A stretch of 18,376 nt of DNA from Kiritimatiellia bacterium (lineage in GTDB: Bacteria; Verrucomicrobiota; Kiritimatiellia; RFP12; UBA1067). The notes below the pieces were generated by a model, which was not told the origin of the DNA, searched no databases, and was given only the letters and a program-made list of their open reading frames with translations. Where the stretch lies: NCBI GenBank assembly GCA_016302985.1, contig JAEDMN010000035.1, positions 1 to 18,376 of the forward strand. The letters run 5' to 3'. How positions within the stretch are numbered: position 1 is the stretch's first letter; each line of letters begins with the position of its first letter. Below are positions 5,272 through 12,803 of the stretch, piece after piece. A program made the translations under genes and the position numbers.

Positions 5272-7866
5272 ATGAGGCGGAGAATGCTGTTTGCGGGCGT
5301 GCTGGCGCTGGCGTGCGCCAGCGGCGCGGCGACCGTGACGAGCGGGACGCTGTCGGTCGAGCTGGACGAAGGCGCGAAGGGCGCGGTGACGCGCCTCGCG
5401 ACGGCGCACGGCGCGGACCTCGGTCCGGCCGCCGCCGCGGTCCCGCTGTTCACGCTCAGGCTCACGCGCACGGACGACTTCACGAAGAGCGCGTGGGTGC
5501 AGGCCTCCGAGGCCGCGTCCTTCGCCTGCGAGAAGACGGCGGACGGACTGAAGCTCACGTACCGCGGCCTCGGCGAGGCGTGCGCGGAGGTCGTCTGCAC
5601 GGTGAGGGGCGGCGGCGAGCTGGTCCGCTGGGGCGTCGCGGTGACGCCGAAGCCGGGCTGGGCGCTCGAGGAGACGACGTACCCGCGGCTGCTGCTTTCG
5701 AAGGGCCTCGGGACGAGTCCGGACGACGATCGCTTCGTGGTCGGTTCGGCGAAGGGCGGCGTGACGCGCAACCCGGGCGCGAAGGGGCCGAAGTGGTGGG
5801 CCCGCGCGAAGCAGCCGGGGCCGCTCGTCGCGCAGTTCGCGACGCTCTACGACGACCGCGCGGGATTCTATCTCGCGGCGGAGGACGCCGCGGGCCACGT
5901 GAAGGACCTGGGCGCCAGCGGGGCGGCGTCGGGCCTCGAGTTCTCGGTGCGCCGGCTCGGCTTCGACGCGGCTGCGTGCAGGCAGGCGTTCGACGTGGTG
6001 ACGGGCGGCTTCGAGGGCACGCCCGCGAACCCGTGCAGCTGGCACGACGCGGCGGACATCTACAAGCGCTGGGCGGTGAAGCAGACGTGGTGCGCGAAGC
6101 CCTTCCGCGACCGCGACGACGTGCCGGCCTGGATGCGCGACGCGCCCGCGATGGTGCGCTTCACGCGCGAGTGGCTCCAGGCGCCGGACGCGATCCGCGG
6201 CTGGATGCGGGACTACTGGCTGAAGGAATACCCCGCCGCGCCGCTGGTGATGGCCTACTGGGGCTGGGAGAAGATCGGCAACTGGGTCACCCCCGAATAC
6301 TTCCCCGTGGTGCCCGACGACGAGACGTTCGCGAAGCTCGTGAAGGACATGCGGGCGCTGGGCGGGCACGCCTTCCCGTGGCCGAGCGGCTACCACTGGA
6401 CGACCACCTACGACAAGCGGGAGGACGGCACGTTCAAGTGGGACGACCGCGCACGCTTCGCGCGCGTCGGCGAGGCGCACGCGGTCGTGAACCGCGACGG
6501 GAAGCGCTACGTGCGCACGCCGAGCTGGCTGCGCGGCGGCGACTGCGCCTGCCTGTGCGGCGGCGACCCGTGGACGATCGACTGGTGGAACCGGGACGTC
6601 TGCCTGCCGCTGACGCGGCTCGGCTGCGAGATGATCCAGGTGGACCAGGTCGTGGGCGGCGCCTGGCCGTCCTGCTGGGCGAAGCACCATCCGCACGGTC
6701 CGGGCGAGGGCGTGTGGAAGACGGACAGCTTCCGCCGCCAGCTCGTGACGATGCGCGACGCGATGCGCGCGGTCGAAAGGGACGCCGTCGTCTGCTTCGA
6801 GGAGCCGAACGAGCATTTCAACCACCTCGTCGGCATCCAGGACTACCGCGACTGCGAGAGCCGCTGCGGGGAATGGGCGAGCGTCTTCAACTACCTCTAC
6901 CACGAGTACCTGCCGTGCTTCCAGTCCAACCCGCGGCGCGGCAACCGCATGTGGCAGGCGCACGAGGCGGCGGACGGGCAGATCCCGTTCCTGTCGCCGG
7001 CGATGGGCGACGGGAAGGGCCCGATGCCGGCCCTGCGGAACGGCGACTTCGAGCTCGTGCGCGCGGACGGCGAGGCCTTCCCCGGCTGGGAGAAGCTCGC
7101 CGGCTACAGGGGCGTGTCCTGGGACGGGCGCATGTACGTCGACCGCGAGGTGAAGCACGACGGCGCGGCGGCGATCCGCCTCGAGGTGAAGGCGGGCGAG
7201 CGCGCGGTGCAGGTCTCGCAGAACGTCCCCGTCTCCGACGCGGTCTTCCTGGCTCCGGGCCGGAAGTTCCGCCTGTCGGCCTGGCTGAAGACGGACCGCA
7301 TGGCGCGCGCGAACAGCGTGAACTTCTGCTTCCTCGGCGCCCGCGGTCCCGGCGGAAGCCTGCCGTTCCCGCAGCCGGAGGAGGGCTGGAAGCGCGTCTC
7401 GCGCGACTTCACGGTCCCGGCCGGCGCGGAGGACCTGCGCATCATGCTGCACGTCGACGGCGAGGCGAAGGCCTGGGTGGACGGACTCCGTCTGGAGGCG
7501 GTGGGGGCCGACGGCGCGGCGCAGGAGGTCGTGCTCTCCGGCCGCGGCGCGTACGACGCCTTCATGAAGCGCTGGGTCGGGCTCTACCACGGCGCGGCGC
7601 GCGACTGGCTCGCGTTCGGCCGCCAGGTGAAGCCGCCGCGGCTGGTCTGCGGCACGCAGTCCTATTCGATGACCTTCAACGGCGGCGCGAAGGAGGAGGC
7701 GCCGAAGCCGGTGGCGTTCTGCAATGCCTACGAGTCCCTGGATGGCCGCCGCGCGGTCGTGGTCGTCAACGCGACGGCCGTGCGGCAGCCCGTGACGCTC
7801 TACGGGGACGGCCGCCGCGAGAACCTGACGCTGGAGCCGGACGAAATCCGCATTCTGAAGCGGTAG
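5272..7866 (+). CDS. Secreted glycoside hydrolase, DUF6259-type TIM barrel with an inserted CBM-like domain
   Basis: An 864-residue protein with a Sec signal peptide (MRRRMLFAGVLALACASGAA). Residues ~25-270 look like the beta-sandwich that precedes GH36/GH31-like barrels. Residues ~285-580 resemble the DUF6259 barrel: APLVMAYWGWEKIG, then a Trp-rich PWPSGYHW segment, MIQVDQV with Asp458, and VCFEEPNE with Glu510/Glu511, the best candidate catalytic acids. Residues ~590-743 (from NGDFELVRADG through SQNVP to the FRLSAWLKT block) look like a CBM4/9-type domain. Barrel-like sequence (FMKRWVGLYHGAARDWLAFGR) and a C-terminal beta-domain then resume, so the CBM seems inserted. Substrate and catalytic residues are unproven. 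The ATG at 5272 is set by the signal peptide and the purine-rich heptad spacer before it. Confidence 0.75.
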   Translation: MRRRMLFAGVLALACASGAATVTSGTLSVELDEGAKGAVTRLATAHGADLGPAAAAVPLFTLRLTRTDDFTKSAWVQASEAASFACEKTADGLKLTYRGLGEACAEVVCTVRGGGELVRWGVAVTPKPGWALEETTYPRLLLSKGLGTSPDDDRFVVGSAKGGVTRNPGAKGPKWWARAKQPGPLVAQFATLYDDRAGFYLAAEDAAGHVKDLGASGAASGLEFSVRRLGFDAAACRQAFDVVTGGFEGTPANPCSWHDAADIYKRWAVKQTWCAKPFRDRDDVPAWMRDAPAMVRFTREWLQAPDAIRGWMRDYWLKEYPAAPLVMAYWGWEKIGNWVTPEYFPVVPDDETFAKLVKDMRALGGHAFPWPSGYHWTTTYDKREDGTFKWDDRARFARVGEAHAVVNRDGKRYVRTPSWLRGGDCACLCGGDPWTIDWWNRDVCLPLTRLGCEMIQVDQVVGGAWPSCWAKHHPHGPGEGVWKTDSFRRQLVTMRDAMRAVERDAVVCFEEPNEHFNHLVGIQDYRDCESRCGEWASVFNYLYHEYLPCFQSNPRRGNRMWQAHEAADGQIPFLSPAMGDGKGPMPALRNGDFELVRADGEAFPGWEKLAGYRGVSWDGRMYVDREVKHDGAAAIRLEVKAGERAVQVSQNVPVSDAVFLAPGRKFRLSAWLKTDRMARANSVNFCFLGARGPGGSLPFPQPEEGWKRVSRDFTVPAGAEDLRIMLHVDGEAKAWVDGLRLEAVGADGAAQEVVLSGRGAYDAFMKRWVGLYHGAARDWLAFGRQVKPPRLVCGTQSYSMTFNGGAKEEAPKPVAFCNAYESLDGRRAVVVVNATAVRQPVTLYGDGRRENLTLEPDEIRILKR

Positions 7867-7888
7867 ACACCAGAAAGACCGAGGAACG

Positions 7889-8287
7889 ATGGACAGCGAA
7901 ATGCCCGAGATGTCGTCGACGGAGCTCGCAGAGGAGCGCCTGCGCCTCGAACGCGAGGCGCTCGCCGTGGAGCGGGAGCGACTCGCCTCCGCCCGCGCGC
8001 ACGCCGCGGCCGAGGCCCGGCTCGCGCAGCCGCGCCATCCGCTGCTCGCGTGCACGGCGGTGGGCCTGCTCGCGCTGCTGTGCTTCGCGGGCGGGCTCCT
8101 CTCCGGCATCGCGCTGATGGAAAGCCGCCAGCAGCGCCAGCGCGAGGAGCGGCTGGCCCGCGCCCTGTCGCAGCTGGACGGCCTGGGCGCGGTGCCGACG
8201 GTCACCACGAACGGCGCACCGGCCGCCGCGGGGGCGCCGTCGGCCGACGGCGAGCACAAGAACGTGGCGGTCGTCGTGATTCAGTAG
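7889..8287 (+). CDS. Small membrane protein with N-terminal coiled coil, leading the bat genes
   Basis: I do not recognise a family. The 132 residues show a Glu/Arg/Ala-rich predicted coiled coil (about 10-48, with repeats such as RLRLEREALAVERERL), one transmembrane helix (about 53-77), a second short charged stretch (MESRQQRQREERLARAL) and a low-complexity Ala/Pro/Gly tail. By the positive-inside rule the topology is not clear, as both flanks are charged. The start has a Shine-Dalgarno-like GAGGAA at 7881-7886, close to the ATG. It lies 22 nt after the glycosidase and 13 nt before the BatD-type gene, so it is probably co-transcribed with the latter. A scaffolding role with the Bat proteins is only a guess from position. 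Confidence 0.7.
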   Translation: MDSEMPEMSSTELAEERLRLEREALAVERERLASARAHAAAEARLAQPRHPLLACTAVGLLALLCFAGGLLSGIALMESRQQRQREERLARALSQLDGLGAVPTVTTNGAPAAAGAPSADGEHKNVAVVVIQ

Positions 8288-8300
8288 GCGGGCGGAACGG

Positions 8301-10379
8301 ATGGTGGAGATGCGGAAGATCGTTCTCTTGGCGCTGGGCGCGCTGGCCCTGGCGCGGACCTGGGCCGGCGCGGCGCCGGTGCTCGAAATCGCGGCGTCGG
8401 CGACGAACCTCGTGGTGACGGAGGAGGCGCGGGTGGCCCTGCGCCTCTGGCTGCCGCCGCTCGACGGGGACTTCGAAGACGTGCCCCCGTTCGTCTCCCA
8501 GCGTCCGCCGCACATCGACGCCCCGTTCCTCGAGCAGGACTGGAAGCCGGGCGCGCTCGTCCCCGCGGATCCCCGCCGCCTGCCGCCCGTCGAATCGCGC
8601 GGCCGCGACCGCAACGCGCCGTTCTACACCCTGAACAACTACGTGTCGGACGACTTCTTCGGCGGCATGCGGGACCCGTTCGGCATGCTCGACGACGACT
8701 TCGGCCGCGTGCTCGGTCCGCGCCGGCAGCGCTTCCCGTTCACGGTGCGCCGCGTGGCGCGCGACGGCGTGAAGGGATGGGAGTTCTCCTTCGAGACGGC
8801 GCCCTACCGCGCGGCGACGCCGGGCCGCGCCGGAATCGAGCCGGTGACCGTGAAGGTGCCGTTCATCACCGGCGTCCGGCTTGCGCGCGACCGCTTCGGC
8901 CGTTCCGTGAACGTGCCGCAGATCCGCGAGATCACCTTGCGCACGAAGCCGCTGTCGATCGTGGTGGCCGAACCGCCGCAACAGGGGCGTCCGGCCACCT
9001 ACTGCGGCGCCATCTCCTCGAATCTCGCCGTGCGCGCGTCGCTGGACGCCAGCGTGTGCACCGCCGGGGACCCGCTCGTACTGACGCTCGAGATCGCCGG
9101 CGCGAACGATCTGGCGGCCGTCCACCCGCCGCGCCTGGCCGACGAGGTCGCGAAGGGGGGCGTGTTCCGGCTCGACGAGGCCTCGCTGAAGACCGAGACG
9201 CTGGCCGCGTCGCGGCGCTTCAGCTGGCGTGTCCGCGCGCTCAGGGCCGGCACGGTCGAGTTCCCGTCCTTCGCCGTCTCCTACTACGACCTCGGGGCGC
9301 GCGCCTACGTCACGCGCCGCACGGAGACGATCCCCGTGCAGGTGAAGGCCGGCGCGCAGGCGACGCTGGGCGGGATGGACGCGGCGCTCGAGGACACGGA
9401 CGTCTTCCCGCTGCCGGACGGCGTGGACCTCGATCCGCGCGGGGCCGCCTGCGAGCCGCTGCTGCCGCACCTCGCCGCCGCGCTGGCGCTCTTCCTCGTG
9501 CCGCCGTTCCTCTTCCTCGCCATCCGCCTCGCGCCGCCGGTGCGCCGGCGCGTCGCGGCCCGGGCCGAGAACCGTCGCCGGGCGTCCGCCTACGGGAAGT
9601 GCCGGCGCGCGCTGGCGGGCCGGGACGAGGCGCGGCGCGTGGCGGCCGTGCGGCGCTTCTTCGAGGACCGCTACGGCGTGAACGGGGCGACCGTGACGGC
9701 GTCCGACGCGCGGCGCCTGATGGCGGGCGACTTCTCCGAGGCGGAAATCGCGGCGGTGACGGAGGTGCTGTCGGACCTCGACCGCACGAACTTCTCCGCG
9801 AAGAAGACGGTGGTGGCGCTGCTGCTGGCCTGCCTGGCCGTCTTCGGCGCCTCCGCGGCCTCGCCCGACTTCACCTACCGTCGGGCGGGGAGCCTGGCGT
9901 CGCACGCGGTGGACGCGGCGGGCTTCCGCAAGGCCGCCGCGGCGTACGTGGACTGCCGCGACGCGGGCGCGGCGAACCCGGTGCTCTACGCGAACCTCGG
10001 CGCCTGCGCCCTGATGGGCGGCGACGCGCGGACCGCGCGGGCGGCCTTCGGCTGCGCGGAGCGGCGCGGCGGCGAGACGGCGACCACGCGGCGCGGGCTG
10101 CTCGCGGCGACGGCGCGGCTGAAGGGCGACCCGCGGGCGGACCTGCCCCTGGCGCGCGTCTTCTTCCGCCCGCACGTCCAGTTCCCGCTCGACGCGCGGC
10201 TGCTTTTCGCGGCGTCGGCCTGGGCCCTCTGCTGGCTGGTCGCGCTGCTGCCCGCGGGCGCGGCGCGGCGCCTCCTGCTCGGCGTCTGCATCGCCGCCTT
10301 CGCGGCGGGCGCGCTTTCGGTTTCGGTGTCGCTCGTCGAGGAGCGTTTCGCGGAGGAGGCGATCCATGTCGGCAAATAG
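8301..10379 (+). CDS. batD: BatD-family protein fused to a BatE-like TPR/membrane module
   Basis: A 692-residue inner-membrane protein of the Bacteroides aerotolerance (Bat) type. It has a signal peptide (LLALGALALARTWAGA) and a large extracytoplasmic BatD region (about 30-385) that includes the DDFFGGMRDPFGMLDDDFG segment typical of BatD. A transmembrane helix (391-411) leads to a charged cytoplasmic stretch (412-500). A second signal-like helix (501-521, KKTVVALLLACLAVFGASA) is followed by a TPR-like segment (about 530-610, NPVLYANLGACALMGGDARTA) and two C-terminal helices (about 634-652 and 656-680). The second half has the layout of BatE, usually a separate gene, so this reads as a BatD-BatE fusion in one frame. 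ATG 8301 or ATG 8310 could be the start. The cellular role of Bat proteins is not settled. Confidence 0.8.
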   Translation: MVEMRKIVLLALGALALARTWAGAAPVLEIAASATNLVVTEEARVALRLWLPPLDGDFEDVPPFVSQRPPHIDAPFLEQDWKPGALVPADPRRLPPVESRGRDRNAPFYTLNNYVSDDFFGGMRDPFGMLDDDFGRVLGPRRQRFPFTVRRVARDGVKGWEFSFETAPYRAATPGRAGIEPVTVKVPFITGVRLARDRFGRSVNVPQIREITLRTKPLSIVVAEPPQQGRPATYCGAISSNLAVRASLDASVCTAGDPLVLTLEIAGANDLAAVHPPRLADEVAKGGVFRLDEASLKTETLAASRRFSWRVRALRAGTVEFPSFAVSYYDLGARAYVTRRTETIPVQVKAGAQATLGGMDAALEDTDVFPLPDGVDLDPRGAACEPLLPHLAAALALFLVPPFLFLAIRLAPPVRRRVAARAENRRRASAYGKCRRALAGRDEARRVAAVRRFFEDRYGVNGATVTASDARRLMAGDFSEAEIAAVTEVLSDLDRTNFSAKKTVVALLLACLAVFGASAASPDFTYRRAGSLASHAVDAAGFRKAAAAYVDCRDAGAANPVLYANLGACALMGGDARTARAAFGCAERRGGETATTRRGLLAATARLKGDPRADLPLARVFFRPHVQFPLDARLLFAASAWALCWLVALLPAGAARRLLLGVCIAAFAAGALSVSVSLVEERFAEEAIHVGK

Positions 10380-11403
10380 GCTTGTCCTGCTCGCGGCCTG
10401 CGCGCTGGTTGCCGGCGCGGCGCGGGCGCAGTTCCATTCCTTGTTCGGCGGCGGGCGGCGGGAGCCGATGCCCGAGGTCTCCGGAAGCGTCCGTCTCGAG
10501 CCCGCGGAGGCGGTGGTCGGCACGCCCTGCCACTTCGTCTTCTCGTTCACCGGCGGCAGCCAGGTCTCGGTCCAGCGCGTGGCGGGCCTTCCCGACTGCG
10601 GCGTGGAATACCTGGCGGACCAGTTCGAACCGTACGCGGACAACACGTACCGCCTGCCGGTGCGCTTCCTCGAGCCGAACACGAACACGCTCGAGGTCGC
10701 GGTCTCGGGCATGCAGACCGTCGAGCAGGGGCGCGGCACGGCGTTCCGGTCGTCCTATTCGACGAGTTTCCAGAAACGTCTGCCGCCGCTGCGCCTGAAC
10801 GTGCGCCCGCTGCCGGAGCAGGGACGCCCCGCGGCCTTCGCGGGGGCCGTGGGCACGAAGTTCACGATGACGCAGAAGCTGGTGCCGGACCATGTCCGCC
10901 CCGGCGACCTGGTGACGGCGACCTACGAGCTCGTCTACGACGGCTACTGTCCGTCGAACGCCTGGCCCGTGGTCGAGCGCCTGTCGAAGGAGTTCAAGGC
11001 CTACGAGCCGAAGGAGGTCGCACGCGGGCCGAACGCGTTCAAGTGGACGCAGATCCTCGTGCCGCGTACGACGGCGGCGACGAACTCGCCGCTGGTCTCG
11101 CTCTGCTACTACAATCCGCACACGCGCCGCTACGAGTACGCGCGGGCGTGGCCGAAGAAGCTGACGTTCGTCTCGGACCGGGCCGCGAGCACGGAGAACA
11201 CGTCCGTGGTGGTCGCGGCGCCCGAAACCGCGCCCGCCGCCGCGGTGCCGGCGGGGAACGCGCCGGTCGTGCTGCGCTTCGCGCCGTCGGACGCCTCGCC
11301 CGTGGTCGCGACGCTTCCGCCCGGCACGCCCGTGAAGGAACTGGCGAAGGCGAACGGCTGGCGCCGGCTCGAGACGCCGCGCGCGATCGGCTGGAGCCGC
11401 TAG
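10366..11403 (+). CDS. Second BatD-like protein with C-terminal SH3-like domain
   Basis: A 345-residue exported protein. The signal peptide RLVLLAACALVAGAARA is followed by a Gln after the likely cleavage site. Two BatD-like immunoglobulin-type segments follow (about 35-145 and 150-275; for example FVFSFTGGSQVSVQRV and KFTMTQKLVPDHVRPGDLVTA). An Ala/Pro linker then leads to a bacterial SH3-like end (about 295-345: VLRFAPSDASPVVATLPPG through NGWRRLETPRAIGWSR). In other bacteria such an SH3 domain can close BatE, so domains appear redistributed between this gene and the previous one. Its ATG overlaps the upstream stop by 14 bp and has a strong Shine-Dalgarno (GGAGGAGG, 10352-10359). No C-terminal membrane helix is present, so it is probably periplasmic. 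Its TAG stop is shared as CTAG with the convergent gene. Confidence 0.75.
   Translation: MSANRLVLLAACALVAGAARAQFHSLFGGGRREPMPEVSGSVRLEPAEAVVGTPCHFVFSFTGGSQVSVQRVAGLPDCGVEYLADQFEPYADNTYRLPVRFLEPNTNTLEVAVSGMQTVEQGRGTAFRSSYSTSFQKRLPPLRLNVRPLPEQGRPAAFAGAVGTKFTMTQKLVPDHVRPGDLVTATYELVYDGYCPSNAWPVVERLSKEFKAYEPKEVARGPNAFKWTQILVPRTTAATNSPLVSLCYYNPHTRRYEYARAWPKKLTFVSDRAASTENTSVVVAAPETAPAAAVPAGNAPVVLRFAPSDASPVVATLPPGTPVKELAKANGWRRLETPRAIGWSR
11400..11403. other. CTAG palindrome giving the TAG stop codons of two convergent genes
   Basis: TAG at 11401-11403 ends the BatD-like gene (plus). The complement of CTA at 11400-11402 ends the HAD hydrolase gene (minus). The two genes therefore overlap tail to tail by 4 bp, and no intergenic space exists for a bidirectional terminator. 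I see no stem plus T-run within the last ~60 coding bases on either side. Confidence 0.9.
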
Positions 11404-12050
11404 CCGAGGACGGACTTCACCGCGTCGAGCAGCGACGGCGCGACCGCGTGGCCGGCCGCGCGCAGACGGTCGGCGTGCTGGTGCCCGCCGTCCACGAGGA
11501 CGACCCGGCCGCCGAGGGCCGAGGCGACTTCCGCGTCGTGCAGCGTGTCGCCGATGAAGACCAGGCCGGCCGCCGCCGCATCCGGCCCGGCGTCGCGGAT
11601 CTTCGCGACGAGTTCGCGGCCGCGCGAGAGCTTGGTCGCGCCCTCGAGGTTGTCCACGCCGTAGATCTCGTCGAGGTAGGCCTGAACCCCCTCGCGCGCC
11701 GTGTCGCGCAGCAGGAGGTCCTGTCGGCACGCGCTGAGAAGCGACTGCCGCGCGCCCTTCGCCCGCACGTAGGCGAGCGCCGCGAGGGCGTCGGGGCGGA
11801 TATGCTGGGGCTCGCGCGCGAGGTAGTCGTGGAACTCGACGCAGATGCGGTCCCATTCACGGTCGGGATCCATGCCGATCTCGAAGTAGAGAGGGCGGAC
11901 GGGGAAGCGGAAGCGCGCGCGGTAGAAGTCGCGCGTGATGGCGGGGAGCCCGCGGTCCGCGAGCATGCGGTTGAGGGCGCCGATTCCGGCGTCGACGTCG
12001 TCCAGGAGCGTGCCGTTCCAGTCCCAGACGATGTGCGGGCGCGCGTTCAC
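11400..12050 (-). CDS. HAD-superfamily hydrolase (phosphoglycolate phosphatase-like)
   Basis: A 216-residue cytoplasmic phosphatase-type protein. Motif I is WDWNGTLLDD with nucleophile Asp10; the usual second Asp is Asn12, a variant I know from a recurring WDWNGTL branch of the superfamily. Then come a helical cap, motif II (LLSACRQ), motif III Lys in ATKLSRG, and motif IV GDTLHD (Asp168, Asp172). The substrate is unknown; small phosphorylated metabolites are typical. The start is taken as the GTG at 12050, which overlaps the ComF TGA (GTGA), has GGAGGG just upstream (12055-12060, minus strand) and places motif I at the normal distance from the N-terminus. The longer open frame upstream is only a shadow of comF. 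It is the last gene of the leftward unit. Confidence 0.86.
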   Translation of the reverse strand: MNARPHIVWDWNGTLLDDVDAGIGALNRMLADRGLPAITRDFYRARFRFPVRPLYFEIGMDPDREWDRICVEFHDYLAREPQHIRPDALAALAYVRAKGARQSLLSACRQDLLLRDTAREGVQAYLDEIYGVDNLEGATKLSRGRELVAKIRDAGPDAAAAGLVFIGDTLHDAEVASALGGRVVLVDGGHQHADRLRAAGHAVAPSLLDAVKSVLG

Positions 12051-12799
12051 TGCGCCCTCCGGACGGCACGGGCGACGGTGGCGCACCAGACGCGCGCCGC
12101 GCCCGCGTCGAGCAGGGCCCGGGCGGCGCAGGAGAGCGTCGCGCCGGTGGTCATGACGTCGTCCACGAGCAGGACGGTGCGCCCGCGGACGAAGGACCCG
12201 TCCGGGACGGCGAACGCCCCGCGCAGGTTGCGCCGTCGTTCCGCCTCGTCGAGACGGGCCTGGTGCGGGGTGTCCGCGACGCGGACGAGCGACCGGCCGT
12301 CGAAGCGGCGGTCCAGACGACGGGCGAGCGCCTCGGCGAGAAGGCCGCTCTGGTTGAAGCCGCGTTCGCGCAGGCGGTGGGGATGGAGGGGAACGGGGAC
12401 GACGGCGTCGACCGCCGCGAAGTCGAGTTTCGCGCGGACGGCCCCCTCGAGCAGGTCCGCGAGGTCCGGCAGCAGCCAGGTCGCGCGGTGGTACTTGAAG
12501 TCCTGCAGCAGCTGGTCGGCGGGTTCCTCGTAGCGCAGCGCGCTGCGGGCGCACGCGAAGGCGGGGGGCTGCGCGGCGCAGGCTTCGCAGACGAAGTCGT
12601 GTCGGACGTCCGTCGCGACTTCGGCGCCACAGACGCGGCAGCACCCATGGGCGGCGTGGAAGGGCAGGACGGCGAGGCAGCGTGAGCAGAGGTGGCGCCC
12701 CGGACGGTCCGAGGCGCCACCGCAGCCTCGGACCGCGCAGACGCGCGGCCAGAGGAGATCCGCCAGGCGGGCGGCTGCGCGGCGGAGGAACCCCGTCAC
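12047..12799 (-). CDS. comF: ComF-family phosphoribosyltransferase-like protein
   Basis: 250 residues. The N-terminal part carries paired Cys motifs of a zinc-binding region (CAVRGC, CSRC, CRVCG, CEAC). The central block PVPLHPHRLRERGFNQSGLLA and the PRPP-binding loop VLLVDDVMTTGAT (about 209-221, Asp213/Asp214) are diagnostic of the ComF/GntX family. Family members take part in DNA uptake and recombination in competent bacteria, but many genomes keep comF without known competence, so the role here is open. The start is a GTG at 12799, 4 nt after the nucleotidyltransferase stop; the Shine-Dalgarno is poor and reinitiation is likely. Its TGA overlaps the GTG start of the HAD gene. Confidence 0.92.
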   Translation of the reverse strand: MTGFLRRAAARLADLLWPRVCAVRGCGGASDRPGRHLCSRCLAVLPFHAAHGCCRVCGAEVATDVRHDFVCEACAAQPPAFACARSALRYEEPADQLLQDFKYHRATWLLPDLADLLEGAVRAKLDFAAVDAVVPVPLHPHRLRERGFNQSGLLAEALARRLDRRFDGRSLVRVADTPHQARLDEAERRRNLRGAFAVPDGSFVRGRTVLLVDDVMTTGATLSCAARALLDAGAARVWCATVARAVRRAQ

Positions 12800-12803
12800 G
12801 GCG

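Noticed and set aside
5080..8259. A 1059-codon open frame on the minus strand opposite the glycosidase and small membrane protein genes
   Set aside because: It mirrors real plus-strand genes in a very GC-rich sequence where stop codons are rare. Its translation is Arg/Ala/His-rich with no domain, signal or sensible start, while the opposite strand has clear families.
8202..10739. An 845-codon minus-strand frame opposite the bat genes, and overlapping plus-frame shadows
   Set aside because: Composition is typical of an antisense GC-rich frame. BatD features and signal peptides are on the plus strand in other frames.
12051..12644. N-terminal extension of the HAD hydrolase frame across comF
   Set aside because: The sequence upstream of the GTG at 12050 is Arg/Pro-rich and overlaps the well-conserved ComF frame. 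Motif I sits at the right distance from the GTG.
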